This document shows positions 34,642-43,707 of a DNA stretch of 64,000 nucleotides, piece after piece. The stretch covers positions 62,001-126,000 of the forward strand of contig NZ_VKCZ01000021.1 of the NCBI RefSeq assembly GCF_009299835.1, read 5' to 3'. The DNA is from Microlunatus speluncae (lineage in GTDB: Bacteria > Actinomycetota > Actinomycetes > Propionibacteriales > Propionibacteriaceae). Every line of letters starts with the position of its first letter. The first letter of the stretch is position 1. Below the pieces are notes generated by a model. That model was not told where the DNA came from and did no database searches. It worked only from the letters and a program-made list of their open reading frames with translations. The position numbers and the translations under genes were made by a program.

Positions 34642-37533
34642 TCAGTCGGTGAGCTCCAGTTGCAGGTAGTCGAGGCCGGCCATGTAGCTGGTCGCGTCGG
34701 CGTTCTTGCCGGTGACTTCGAGGACCAGGGTGTGGGTCCCGGCGGCGAGTTGGACGGTGCCATAGTCGATCGGGTCGCTGACCTGGACCTCGGGTGAGTT
34801 GTAGGCGTCGAAGGGGTCGCCGAGCTGGTCGCCGTCGAGGGTCAGCACGTTGATGCCGTAGTCGGCAGCAAGGGTCTGCACTCCCGTGAGCGAATAGGCG
34901 CCGGCGGTGCCGAGCTCGAAGGTCATGGTGATCTTGTTGTCGGCGGCGGTCGGGGTGAACCAGAGCTGGGCGCCGCCGGACCACTCGATGCCGCAGCAGT
35001 TGCCCTGCACCTGCAGCGGGCCGGTCGCGACCGCGTCCTCGAAGAGGGACTCGGCCTCGATCCGCAGGGTGTCGCCGGTGGTCGCGCTGACCTCGGGTGA
35101 GAACTCACCCGTCTGCCCGGCGGCATCGACGGCGCGGACCCGATAGTGCCAGGTCTGGCGGACGTCCAGGTCGGCGTGGACGAAGCCGGTGCGGCGGGAG
35201 ATGCCGACCAGGGTGTCGGCCGACGGCGTGAACCCGGAGGTGGTCGAGGCGTGCACCTCGTAGCGCGGGGCGTAGTCGTCGTCGGTCGTCTCCGGCCAGG
35301 TCAGCGTCACCGAGGTCGAGTCGTCGGCGTCGGCCGTGACGGCGCCGACCGGGCCCGGGTCCTCGGTGTCGGGAGCCGCGGCCCGGTGGGACAGGGCGTA
35401 GTAGGCCGCCGCGTTCCAGTCCGGGCTGCCGTCCGACGGGGTCAGTTCGACCGTGATCGACTGCTTGCCGGCGGTCAGGGCGGCGGGCAAGACGTACGAG
35501 TCGTCCAGCCAGCGGCGGGTGTCGTTGCCGAGCGGTTGGGCCCACACCCCGGCCGGCTCGCCGTCGATCTTCACGGCCGCCGCCTGATACGGATCGGACT
35601 GATCGGAGACCCGGCGCAGCACGACGCCGAGGTTGTCCGCCGCGACTGCCATCGTGAAGCTGATCTTGGACGCGCTGGCCCGGGTGTCCAGGACGACCGG
35701 CTCGGCGGGCCCGTCGACTCCCTCGAAGCGGCTGGTCGATCGGCTCACCTCGCCCGGCTCGGCGGCGGTGTAGTCGTGCGCCTGCTCACTGGCGGCGTCG
35801 CCGACGTCGAGCCGGTCGGTCCACTCCAGGGTCCGCTCCGGATTGCCGTACCAATAAGTGGTGGAGCCCTCGACCGCGTCGGCGTCGTTGCCCGGACCGT
35901 GCTCGATGCCGAACCTGATCTGGGAGGAGAAGTCGATCGCCTCGGCCAGCAGCAGCCGATACAGCCCGGTGCAGTCATACGTGCAGCCGCCGCCGGACAC
36001 CTCGTGCGCCGGGTTGCCGGTCAGCGGCGCGCTGAAGACGCCGCGGTTGAAATACCAGCCGCCCTCGTAGAAGTCCTCGGTGCCGGTGCCGTGCTGATCC
36101 GGGCTGGCCGAGCCGTCGACGAACAGCCGCTCGTCACCCTCCAGATAGTTGCGTACGTTTCCGGTCGGGATCAGCCCCTCGACGGTGTGCGAGACGCCGA
36201 CCACCCGGCCGGAGCCGGTGGCCTCGAGGAAGACATGATCACGGCCGAAGTCGGTCCGCTCCCGGTTGGTGGTGGCCCGGAAGTGACCGACCAGCCCGGC
36301 CTCGAGCTGCGCCCGCCATTCGGGGTTGTCGGAGATCGCGACCGAGGTGGTGGCGCCGCGAATGGTGATCTTGGAATCGTTGTAGAGCTCGACCTTGGCG
36401 CTGCTCGCGTACGGCATCGGCCACCAGGCCCGCAGCGTCCGGGTCTTGGGATCGACGCCGAACATCAGCGACCGCACCGAATACAGGCCGAGGCCGCTGC
36501 CGAAGAACTCGCCCAGTGGCGCGTCCACCGTCTGCACGCCGTCGAAGGTGATCCGCAGCCGCACACCGGTCAGGATCTGGTCCGACCGGGAGCTCTCCTC
36601 GCTCTGCGCGGCCGTCTTCGGGTCGGGCCGGATCCAGCGCGCCTTGCGCGGATCGAGGCCGGACGGCGACGGCTTGGCCGGGGCCTTGGCGGTGCGATCG
36701 ACCGGGTTCGTCGCCAGCTGCGGGATCCGGAACTCGAGCCCGGTCAGCGCGCCCGGCTTGCTGCTCTCGGCCAGCACCACCGACGCCTGCGGCGCGATCC
36801 GGGCGATCTGCTCGACCGTCCGCGGGTTCGGCTGGGCCGGTTTCGGATCGGCGGTGCCGGCGGCCTTCAGGGTCTTGATCACGTCCAGCGCCTGATCGTC
36901 GGGATCGAAGGTGGCGATGCCCTCCGGCTCGGCGAACTCGCGGTAGTTCACGTGGTAGAAGAGCGGATTGTGCTGGGTCGTGATCACCATCTCGGACCGG
37001 TACGGCATCGGCACCTTGACGTAGACGCCGCCCGAGCTCTGATCCGCGTTCGCCACCAGGGGGTAGACGAACGGGGCGCCGAGCTCGCCGTCGACGAGAT
37101 CCTGCAGCGAGGTGTCGACGACGGTCTCGCCGTCCAGCTCGATGGTGATCTTGCCGGTCTTGCTGACGTCGCCGCCGTCCCGGGTGAACCAGATCGACGC
37201 GATCTCGCCGGCACCCCGGTGCTCGGCGATCACACAGCCGCCCTCGCTCTGCCGCAGGCAGGAATGGGCGCCCTCGAAGCCGTCGTTGTTGCCGTCGGTG
37301 CGGTCGAAGCTGGAGAACTGCAGCGAGCGCGAATCCCGGTCGAGCTCGCCGAGCCGGTCGAGCTGCCGGTACGTGTCCCAGCCGACCGGGCCGTGCCGGA
37401 CGGGTTCGGACTTCGGGGCGGATCCGGGGGCTGCCGCGGCGGTCGGGACGGTGCCGGACGCGAGCGCGCCGATCACCATCACGAGCGCAAGCATGAGACT
37501 GAGCCGGCGGAGCCCGCGAGTTGAGTTCGGCAT
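34642..37533 (-). CDS. Secreted GH172 (DUF2961) protein with FN3 and C-terminal sugar-binding-like module
   Basis: 963 residues. A Sec signal peptide (LSLMLALVMVIGALASG) ends near the AAAA-P site. The DUF2961/GH172 core includes SLQFSSFDRTDGNNDGFEG near the start and the hallmark HGTGTEDFYEGGWYF, whose acidic residues are catalytic in characterised fructofuranosidase/arabinanase members. A fibronectin type III domain follows (GPVGAVTADADDSTSVTLTW), then a beta-sandwich resembling carbohydrate-binding modules. AGGAGG lies 8 nt before ATG 37533. Family known; the glycan substrate here is inferred to be an exopolysaccharide or cell-wall furanoside. Confidence 0.88.
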   Translation of the reverse strand: MPNSTRGLRRLSLMLALVMVIGALASGTVPTAAAAPGSAPKSEPVRHGPVGWDTYRQLDRLGELDRDSRSLQFSSFDRTDGNNDGFEGAHSCLRQSEGGCVIAEHRGAGEIASIWFTRDGGDVSKTGKITIELDGETVVDTSLQDLVDGELGAPFVYPLVANADQSSGGVYVKVPMPYRSEMVITTQHNPLFYHVNYREFAEPEGIATFDPDDQALDVIKTLKAAGTADPKPAQPNPRTVEQIARIAPQASVVLAESSKPGALTGLEFRIPQLATNPVDRTAKAPAKPSPSGLDPRKARWIRPDPKTAAQSEESSRSDQILTGVRLRITFDGVQTVDAPLGEFFGSGLGLYSVRSLMFGVDPKTRTLRAWWPMPYASSAKVELYNDSKITIRGATTSVAISDNPEWRAQLEAGLVGHFRATTNRERTDFGRDHVFLEATGSGRVVGVSHTVEGLIPTGNVRNYLEGDERLFVDGSASPDQHGTGTEDFYEGGWYFNRGVFSAPLTGNPAHEVSGGGCTYDCTGLYRLLLAEAIDFSSQIRFGIEHGPGNDADAVEGSTTYWYGNPERTLEWTDRLDVGDAASEQAHDYTAAEPGEVSRSTSRFEGVDGPAEPVVLDTRASASKISFTMAVAADNLGVVLRRVSDQSDPYQAAAVKIDGEPAGVWAQPLGNDTRRWLDDSYVLPAALTAGKQSITVELTPSDGSPDWNAAAYYALSHRAAAPDTEDPGPVGAVTADADDSTSVTLTWPETTDDDYAPRYEVHASTTSGFTPSADTLVGISRRTGFVHADLDVRQTWHYRVRAVDAAGQTGEFSPEVSATTGDTLRIEAESLFEDAVATGPLQVQGNCCGIEWSGGAQLWFTPTAADNKITMTFELGTAGAYSLTGVQTLAADYGINVLTLDGDQLGDPFDAYNSPEVQVSDPIDYGTVQLAAGTHTLVLEVTGKNADATSYMAGLDYLQLELTD

Positions 37534-37666
37534 CGAACTGCCTCCTGGCCGTGTAATCGATTTCGAGCGATGCAACCCGATCACGGCATGGCGTGTCAAC
37601 CCCCGGCCGGTGATCATCGGCACCGATCACGCCCGGCGCAGCCCGAAATGATCTTAGGATTCGGAG

Positions 37667-38575
37667 GTGATCAAGCCCCGAATCTTTCTCGGTTCCTCGG
37701 GCCAGCAGGCGGCCCTACTGGACGCGCTGACAGCCGGACTGCAGGATGTGGCCGACGTCGAGCCGTGGACCATCGTGTTCAACCCCGGCACCTCGACCCT
37801 GGAGCGGCTCGTCGAGCTCACCCGCGAGGTCGACTTCGCGGCGTTCATCTTCGCGGCGGACGACTGGACCAGCCACGGCGAGGCGCCGGGGATGGCCTCG
37901 CCGCGCGACAACGTGGTGTTCGAGGCCGGCCTGTTCGGCGGCGTGATCGGAATGCGGCGGACGTACATCCTGCATGCCGACGGCGCCAAGCTGCCGACCG
38001 ATCTGCTCGGCCTCACCTGCGTGCGGTACGCCGAGACCGGCCCGGCCGCGATCGACGAGATCAACCGGAAGCTCCGCACCGCGATCGAGGCCGAGGGGCG
38101 GCTCGCACGGGTCGAGGGGCTGTGGTGGCAGCACTCACTCACGCTGCGGACGGAGCAGGAGCCGTCGGCGGTCAGCCTGCTCCGGGTCACCCGCGATCGC
38201 CAGGGCTCGCTGCAGGTGAGCGGGGCCGGCTGGCAGGAGGACGGCACCATCTCGGTGCGCTATCGCAGCGTGGCGACCAAGGAGCAGAGCGACCCGTCCG
38301 GCGTCTTCTACTACTGGAACGGCGAACGGCCGCGGCACCCCGACGCGCCGCAGCTCGAGGGCACCGCGGAGATCAGGATTGAGTCGGCCGACCGGGCCGC
38401 CGGCTACTGGATCACCCGCTCGGACAGGGATCCGCTGCTGAACACCCGGACCTCCGGCATCTACCTGCGGGCGGACCCGGCCGACGCGGCGATCATGGAC
38501 GGCTCCGACCCGAAGCGACGGGCCGAGTTGATCATGACCAAGCTCGAGGAGTGGCAGGCGATCGCCAACTCCTGA
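37667..38575 (+). CDS. TIR-like (CAP12/Pycsar-type) protein with unrecognised C-terminal domain
   Basis: 302 residues, GTG start with AGGA 7 nt upstream. Residues about 3-135 match the TIR-like predicted nucleotide-binding family (PF10137 type): IFLGSSGQQAALLDALT, FAAFIFAADDW and SPRDNVVFEAGLFGGVIG, with the conserved Glu expected for NAD+ cleavage. Residues about 145-300 form a beta-rich domain beginning GLWWQHSLTLR that I do not recognise; it may sense a ligand or infection signal. No cyclase or other defence gene is adjacent; the gene stands alone between a divergent GH172 gene and a convergent transporter gene. A stand-alone NAD+-depleting defence effector is a reasonable inference, not shown. 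Confidence 0.72.
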   Translation: MIKPRIFLGSSGQQAALLDALTAGLQDVADVEPWTIVFNPGTSTLERLVELTREVDFAAFIFAADDWTSHGEAPGMASPRDNVVFEAGLFGGVIGMRRTYILHADGAKLPTDLLGLTCVRYAETGPAAIDEINRKLRTAIEAEGRLARVEGLWWQHSLTLRTEQEPSAVSLLRVTRDRQGSLQVSGAGWQEDGTISVRYRSVATKEQSDPSGVFYYWNGERPRHPDAPQLEGTAEIRIESADRAAGYWITRSDRDPLLNTRTSGIYLRADPADAAIMDGSDPKRRAELIMTKLEEWQAIANS

Positions 38576-38622
38576 CCCGGACCGCATCCTGGAGTTTGAT
38601 CACAACCACCGAGGATAGGAAT

Positions 38623-40245
38623 TCACCGGAGACCGGAGTTCTGGTAGCTGACCTGCAGCAGTTCCTTGTAGCGGGCCAGGCCCATTCCCTCGAAGCCCGC
38701 GACGTAGGAGTCCCAGTCGGACTCCAGGTCCTTCGACCCGGTCATGAACTCCACCGAGCTCTGGGCGATGTAGCTCTCGAGGTTGGTCTGCAGGGTGGCC
38801 AGCTCGCTGGCATCCTCCGGCGCGACCCACACCCCGTGGAAGGGAAAGCTCAAGGACCGGTCTTCGGATCCCTCGTACAGCTTGGTGGCCTGCTGCAGTC
38901 GGCGTTCGTACCCGGCCGTGCTGTAGATGTCGTCCGGCACGACCTGTCCACCGCGATACTCGCGCGTGTTGCGATACTGCGCCATCGGCTGCCAGGCCGT
39001 GTTCTCCGGCGACTGCAGCACCTTGTACAGGGCCGGAACCCCTTCCACCAAAGGCTTGTCACCGGGTCCGGGCTTCTCCCAGTCCTGTCCCTCGACGCCG
39101 AACACGCCCTCGGTCTCGCCCTGATCGGTGAACAGGTAGTCGAGCAGCTTGATCGCGGCGATCCGGTCCCGTTCGCTCGCCTTGTTGGTCAGCACGAAGG
39201 TGGCACCGGGGGTCGAACTGACGGCGTACGAGGCGTAGGCCAGGCCCTGCGGCCCCTTCAGCGGCGGGATCGCGTTGTAGCCGACGTCTCGCTTGTCCTT
39301 CTGTTCCAGGGTGATGAAGAACCGCGGATGCAGGGTGGGCACGCCGCCGAGGAGGACGGCATCCGGGTTGTCGCCCAGCTTCTGCAGGGCTTCCTGGTTC
39401 TGGCTCAGCGCGCCCTTGTCGATCAGGCCTTCCGCCATCAGCTGATGCAGGTAGCGCAGTCCCTCGCGCCAGCCTTCCTTGTCGGCCTGGATGTCGACCG
39501 TGCCGTTGTTCAGCACCACGGTGCTCTTGTTGTTGATGCCGGCGATGAAGGAACCCATGAAGTAGGGCAGGACGTCGGAGCCGACGGCGGACGACAGCGG
39601 CACCTCGTCGGCTTTGCCGTTCCCGTTGGGATCCTGGGTCTTGAAGGCCTGCAGGACGGTACGGAACTCGTCGGTCGTGGTCGGAGACTTCAGGTTCAGC
39701 TTCTTCAGCCAGTCGGTGTTCAGCCACAGCTTGCCGGGATAGCTGCAGTGGTAGCAGTCGATCCACTGGCCCAGCCCGTAGATGTTGCCGTCGGGCGCGG
39801 TGGACATCGCCCGATAGTCCGGATTGGCGTCGAGTTCGGCCTGGATGTGCGGCGCATGTTCCTTGATCAGATCGTTGAGCGGCATCGCGACGCCCTGCTG
39901 GCCCAGCTTCAGCAGCTCGGTCGGATTGAACTGGTCGACCCACGGGATCAGCAGGAACAGGTCGGGATAGTCGCCGCTGGCCAGCGAGATCTGCCGCTTC
40001 TCGGCGGCGGCCCCGGCGTCCCAGGTCGTGGTCTCCCAACTGAACTCGATCCCGAACTTCTCCGCCATCTGCTTGCTGAAGGCATTGGTGCTCAGATCGG
40101 TCGTGGCTCCCTGGGGAGCGAAGACCGACAGTTGGACCGGGCCGTTGGGGTTCTCGTCCTCCGGCGCGGCCTCCGTGCAGGCGGCCAGGGAGAGGCTCGC
40201 CGTCAGCAGCAGTCCGATGGCGCCGGCGACACGATTGCGTGACAT
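38623..40245 (-). CDS. Extracellular sugar-binding lipoprotein (YtcQ/LipO-like)
   Basis: 540 residues; signal peptide with lipobox LAAC (about residue 23). The rest is the long family-1 binding-protein type seen with LplB/YtcP permeases, with ASGDYPDLFLL and a Ca-site-like DPNGNGKADEVPL loop. Relatives bind oligosaccharides such as rhamnogalacturonan fragments. Third gene of a leftward operon after the two permeases, 26 bp behind the MalG-type gene. The operon has a LacI operator at 42177. Confidence 0.9.
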   Translation of the reverse strand: MSRNRVAGAIGLLLTASLSLAACTEAAPEDENPNGPVQLSVFAPQGATTDLSTNAFSKQMAEKFGIEFSWETTTWDAGAAAEKRQISLASGDYPDLFLLIPWVDQFNPTELLKLGQQGVAMPLNDLIKEHAPHIQAELDANPDYRAMSTAPDGNIYGLGQWIDCYHCSYPGKLWLNTDWLKKLNLKSPTTTDEFRTVLQAFKTQDPNGNGKADEVPLSSAVGSDVLPYFMGSFIAGINNKSTVVLNNGTVDIQADKEGWREGLRYLHQLMAEGLIDKGALSQNQEALQKLGDNPDAVLLGGVPTLHPRFFITLEQKDKRDVGYNAIPPLKGPQGLAYASYAVSSTPGATFVLTNKASERDRIAAIKLLDYLFTDQGETEGVFGVEGQDWEKPGPGDKPLVEGVPALYKVLQSPENTAWQPMAQYRNTREYRGGQVVPDDIYSTAGYERRLQQATKLYEGSEDRSLSFPFHGVWVAPEDASELATLQTNLESYIAQSSVEFMTGSKDLESDWDSYVAGFEGMGLARYKELLQVSYQNSGLR

Positions 40246-40270
40246 GAGTGCTCCTTTGCGGGTTCTTGGG

Positions 40271-41164
40271 TCAGCCCTTGATCGCGCCGATCAGGACGCC
40301 CTTGGTGAAGTAGCGGGCCACGAACGGATAGATCACCAGGACCGGCACGCTGGCCACCACGATGAGGGAGTACTTCAGCAGGTCCGACAACTGCTTCCGG
40401 TCGGCCTGCATCGCGACATCGGTCATGGTGGCGGGGTTGTTGAGGATCAGGATGTTGCGCAGCACCAACTGCAGCGGTTGCAGACTGCTGTCCTTGAGGT
40501 AGATCAACGCGTCGAAGTAGGCATTCCACTGGCCGATCGCGTACATCAGCGCGATCACCGCGATCATGGGCTTCGACAGTGGCAGCACCACCGACCAGAG
40601 GAAGCGGAGATCACTGGAGCCGTCGAGTTCGGCGGCCTCGGCCAGACCCTCCGGAATGGCCGACCGGAAGTAGGTCCGGGCGATGATCACCTGCCACACG
40701 GCGATGGCGTTGGGCAGCAACAGCGCCCAACGGGTGTCCAGCAGGCCCAGCTGCTGGACCACCAGGTAGGTCGGGATCAGACCGCCGCTGAACAGCATGG
40801 TGATCAGCACCAGGGCCATGATCACGTTGCGCCCGCGGAATCCCGGCCGGGAGAGCGGATAGGCGATGGCGATCGTCAGGCTCGTGCTGATCACCGTCCC
40901 CGCCACGGTGTAGAACAACGAGTTTCCATAGCCGGTGAGGATCTGCGGGTTGCTCAGCACTGCCTCGTAGCCGCGGAGCGAGAAGTCGACCGGCCAGAGC
41001 AGCACGTGGCCGGACGAGACCGCGGCCGGGCTGGAGAAGGAGCTGGCGACGATGTGAACCAGCGGCACCAAGATCACGATCAGGCCGACGGTCAGCAGCA
41101 GGTAGACCGCGATCATGAAACAGCGGTCGACCAGGGTGTCCTTGATCCGGGTCGGCTTCACCAC
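40271..41164 (-). CDS. Carbohydrate ABC permease (YtcP/LplC-like)
   Basis: 297 residues with about six transmembrane helices and EAA loop AEAAELDGSSDLRFLWSVVLP. The FFTKGVLIGAIKG C-terminus is typical of this permease type. It overlaps the upstream permease gene by 7 bp. Forms the membrane channel with its neighbour; the ATPase must come from elsewhere in the genome. Confidence 0.92.
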   Translation of the reverse strand: MVKPTRIKDTLVDRCFMIAVYLLLTVGLIVILVPLVHIVASSFSSPAAVSSGHVLLWPVDFSLRGYEAVLSNPQILTGYGNSLFYTVAGTVISTSLTIAIAYPLSRPGFRGRNVIMALVLITMLFSGGLIPTYLVVQQLGLLDTRWALLLPNAIAVWQVIIARTYFRSAIPEGLAEAAELDGSSDLRFLWSVVLPLSKPMIAVIALMYAIGQWNAYFDALIYLKDSSLQPLQLVLRNILILNNPATMTDVAMQADRKQLSDLLKYSLIVVASVPVLVIYPFVARYFTKGVLIGAIKG

Positions 41165-42141
41165 AGACCACTTCCGCTGAGCCGCTTCGCCGCCAGGTTG
41201 ACCGCGAGCAGCAGGACCAGGTTGACCACCGAGTTGAGCAAACCCACGGCCGTCGCGATGCCGAAGTCGGCGTTGAGCAGACCGGTCTTGTAGACGTAGG
41301 TGGCGATCACCTCGGAGTTCATCAGGTTGATCGGGTTCTGCAGCAGGAACACCTTCTCGAATCCCACCGCCATGATGTTGCCGACGCTCAGGATCAGGAT
41401 GATCATCGCAGTCGGCAGGATTCCGGGAATGTCCACGTGCCAGATCCGGCGCACCCGCGAGGCACCGTCCACCTTGGCCGCCTCGTAGAGCGCCGGGTCC
41501 ACCGCCGACAGCGCCGCGAGATAGATCACCGCGGCATACCCGGTGGTCTGCCAGACATCGGACCAGACATAGACGTGACGGAAGTAGGTCGGATCACCAA
41601 GCAGGTCGGGCGCTTCCACGCCGAAGAAGCCGAACGCCCGCGACACCAGACCCAGCCGCGGCGCGAGGATCAGGATGATCATCGACACCACCACGACAGT
41701 GGAGATGAAGTACGGAGCGTAGGTGACCAACTGCGCGGTGCGCCGGAACCAGCGCGCCCGCACTTCGTTCAGCATCACCGCGAGCATGATCGGCAGCGGG
41801 AATCCGGCCAGCACGGCATAGCCGGACAGGACCAGCGTGTTCTTGATCAGCGTCCAGAAGACCGGGTTCCGGAAGAACGCCTCGAAGTGCCGGGCGCCGA
41901 CCCAGGGGCTGCCCCAGATGCCCTTGACCACGCTGTAGTTCTTGAAGGCGATCACATTGTTGGCCATCGGGACGTACTTGAAGATCAGGAAATACAGCAG
42001 CGGGATGATCACCAGCAGATAGAGCTGCCAGTGCCGACGCAGCGCCTTCCGCCACCGAGCGGACCCGGTGTTCGAGCTCGTTCGTCGTGCCGGCGACGTC
42101 GGTGGGGCGGCCGGGTGGCGCGCCACTGCCACGTTTCGCAT
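41158..42141 (-). CDS. Carbohydrate ABC permease (LplB/YteP-like)
   Basis: 327 residues, first helix at LYLLVIIPLLYFLIFKYVPM (start of domain near residue 45), EAA loop YEAAKVDGASRVRRIWHVDI. The LplB/YteP type is used for complex plant saccharides in Bacillus. ATG 42141 has GGGAGG upstream at very short spacing, so the start could be a few codons later. The LacI operator at 42177-42194 lies 36 bp upstream. Confidence 0.9.
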   Translation of the reverse strand: MRNVAVARHPAAPPTSPARRTSSNTGSARWRKALRRHWQLYLLVIIPLLYFLIFKYVPMANNVIAFKNYSVVKGIWGSPWVGARHFEAFFRNPVFWTLIKNTLVLSGYAVLAGFPLPIMLAVMLNEVRARWFRRTAQLVTYAPYFISTVVVVSMIILILAPRLGLVSRAFGFFGVEAPDLLGDPTYFRHVYVWSDVWQTTGYAAVIYLAALSAVDPALYEAAKVDGASRVRRIWHVDIPGILPTAMIILILSVGNIMAVGFEKVFLLQNPINLMNSEVIATYVYKTGLLNADFGIATAVGLLNSVVNLVLLLAVNLAAKRLSGSGLW

Positions 42142-42176
42142 GTGCCTCCCTGCATCCAGCGAACTGGCGGACGCAC

Positions 42177-42194
42177 TGAACAAACGTTTGTTCA
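42177..42194 (-). promoter_or_regulatory. LacI-type operator, copy 1
   Basis: The perfect 18-bp palindrome TGAACAAACGTTTGTTCA has the central CG expected for LacI-family sites. An identical site is at 43649-43666. It lies 36 bp before the importer operon, close to AT-rich TATATATGC on the minus strand that may be part of the promoter. The adjacent LacI gene is the obvious regulator. Confidence 0.9.
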
Positions 42195-42282
42195 GGCGAT
42201 ACGGGAACGATAGCATATATAGGCGTACGAGCGACTCTATGCAGCGGCGGATCTTGTCGACGGCCGCCGACGGTGGCCGAGC

Positions 42283-43287
42283 TCAACCGCGGTCGGCGAC
42301 CGACTCCCTGACGATCACCTCGGGCGCGACGTCGTCGAGGAGTTGGTCCTCGCCCGGCCGGCCCTCGAGCCGCCGGTGCAGCGCCTCGACCGCCTGCTCC
42401 CCCAGCCGATCCAGCGGCAGCTTCACCGTGCTGAGCGGCGGCCAGGTGTGCGCGGCGGTCCAGGCGTCGTGGATCGCGATCACCGACAGCTCGCCGGGCA
42501 CCGACAACCCGATCCGGCGGGCCTCGGTGAGCACCCCCATCGCGGCGTTCACGTTTCCGACCACGACGGCCGAGGGCGGGTGCGCGGCGCTCATGATCGA
42601 CTCCAGTGCGGGCGCCGCGTCCGGCACCGTGTAGCCGACCCAGGTGATCGCCTTGGGACTCACCGGCAGCCCCGCGTCGCGCATCGCAGAACGGAACCCG
42701 GCCGCCCGCAGCCGCGCCGTCAGCAGCGACCGCGGCCCGTTGATCAGACCGATCCGGCGATGGCCACGCTGGATCAGGAACTCTGCGGCCACCCGGCCGG
42801 CGGCCTGATCGTCGAGCATCACGCTGCCTCGCCGATGCCGCATCCTGGAGTTGATCACCACCACCGGGGCGGTGCCGGCGACGGCGGCCAGCGACTCGGT
42901 GGTGTCGGCATCGCGCCCCTGCAACAGGAAGCCGTCGACCCGCCCGTCGTCGAGCAGCCGGGAGATCCGGGCCTGGTCGGTCAGCGCCTCGGACCGTCCG
43001 AGCAGCACCGTGTAGCCGAGCCGCGCCGACGCCTCCTCCACGCCCCGCATCAACTCGGCGAACAGCGCGTTGGTCAGGTCAGGAACCACCAGCCCGATCG
43101 TGTACGTCCGCGCCGACCGGAGCGCCCGGGCCGCGTGGTTGGGCCGATAGCCGAGCCGGTCGGCGGCGCGCTGCACCCGCTGCCGGGTCTCTTCGGTCGC
43201 CCGGGTCGCAGGGTCGCCGTTCAGCACCCGCGAGACCAACCCCACCGACACTCCGGCGGCGGCGGCGACATCCACCAGGCGAGCCAT
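42283..43287 (-). CDS. LacI-family transcriptional regulator
   Basis: 334 residues: N-terminal helix-turn-helix with hinge (MARLVDVAAAAGVSVGLVSR ... RLGYRPNHAARALRS) and a sugar-binding periplasmic-type core. The hinge and HTH are complete. It follows rhaM by 9 bp in the same direction and lies between the two identical operators, so it likely represses its own operon, the importer and the divergent CoA-transferase operon. The inducer is probably a rhamnose-related sugar (inference from rhaM). Confidence 0.93.
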   Translation of the reverse strand: MARLVDVAAAAGVSVGLVSRVLNGDPATRATEETRQRVQRAADRLGYRPNHAARALRSARTYTIGLVVPDLTNALFAELMRGVEEASARLGYTVLLGRSEALTDQARISRLLDDGRVDGFLLQGRDADTTESLAAVAGTAPVVVINSRMRHRRGSVMLDDQAAGRVAAEFLIQRGHRRIGLINGPRSLLTARLRAAGFRSAMRDAGLPVSPKAITWVGYTVPDAAPALESIMSAAHPPSAVVVGNVNAAMGVLTEARRIGLSVPGELSVIAIHDAWTAAHTWPPLSTVKLPLDRLGEQAVEALHRRLEGRPGEDQLLDDVAPEVIVRESVADRG

Positions 43288-43296
43288 GGCGCGATG

Positions 43297-43632
43297 CTAC
43301 CGAACGGCGTCCCGCTGCTCCGCCAGTCGCCAGACCTGCCCGAGCAGCTGTCCCTCCGGTCCGTCGCCGGCGCTGACGAACCGCTCGACGTGCGGTCCGA
43401 TGAAGGCCTGCCAGCGCAGGTTTGCCGGATCGTCAGCCAGGGCAGCCATGGCGGCCGCGTAGTCGTCGCACTCGACCAGGTGGAACAGGTCGGCGCCACT
43501 CCGCCAGATCGTCCAGTCCCGAATCCCGACCCGCGCGAAGGAGGCAGCCAGTTCGTCCGGGATGGTCACATGGTCGCGCTCGTACGCTACCTCGGCGCCG
43601 GGCTTCAAGATCGAATGCAGGGCGACCCGCAT
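43297..43632 (-). CDS. rhaM: L-rhamnose mutarotase
   Basis: 111 residues of the RhaM/DUF718 family, which interconverts alpha- and beta-L-rhamnose. Visible motifs are LKPGAEVAYERDHVTIPDEL, IWRSGADLFHLVE and WQAFIGPHVE; His22 and the WxxFxGP segment belong to the active site of characterised members. GAGGAG lies 6 nt before the ATG. First gene of the rhaM-lacI operon, 17 bp from operator copy 2. Confidence 0.92.
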   Translation of the reverse strand: MRVALHSILKPGAEVAYERDHVTIPDELAASFARVGIRDWTIWRSGADLFHLVECDDYAAAMAALADDPANLRWQAFIGPHVERFVSAGDGPEGQLLGQVWRLAEQRDAVR

Positions 43633-43648
43633 GTGCAGCTCCTCGCTA

Positions 43649-43666
43649 TGAACAAACGTTTGTTCA
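43649..43666. promoter_or_regulatory. LacI-type operator, copy 2
   Basis: Identical 18-bp palindrome TGAACAAACGTTTGTTCA in the divergent region between rhaM (minus) and the CoA-transferase gene (plus). One site can control both directions. Identity of two perfect sites around one LacI gene is strong evidence for a local regulon. Confidence 0.92.
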
Positions 43667-43707
43667 TGTTAGGGTCCTGTCCCGGGCCAAGTCAACGGAG
43701 GATGCGC

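Noticed and set aside
42343..43707. N-terminal extension of the CoA transferase
   Set aside because: It runs antisense to lacI and rhaM; the RBS-supported start is 43708.
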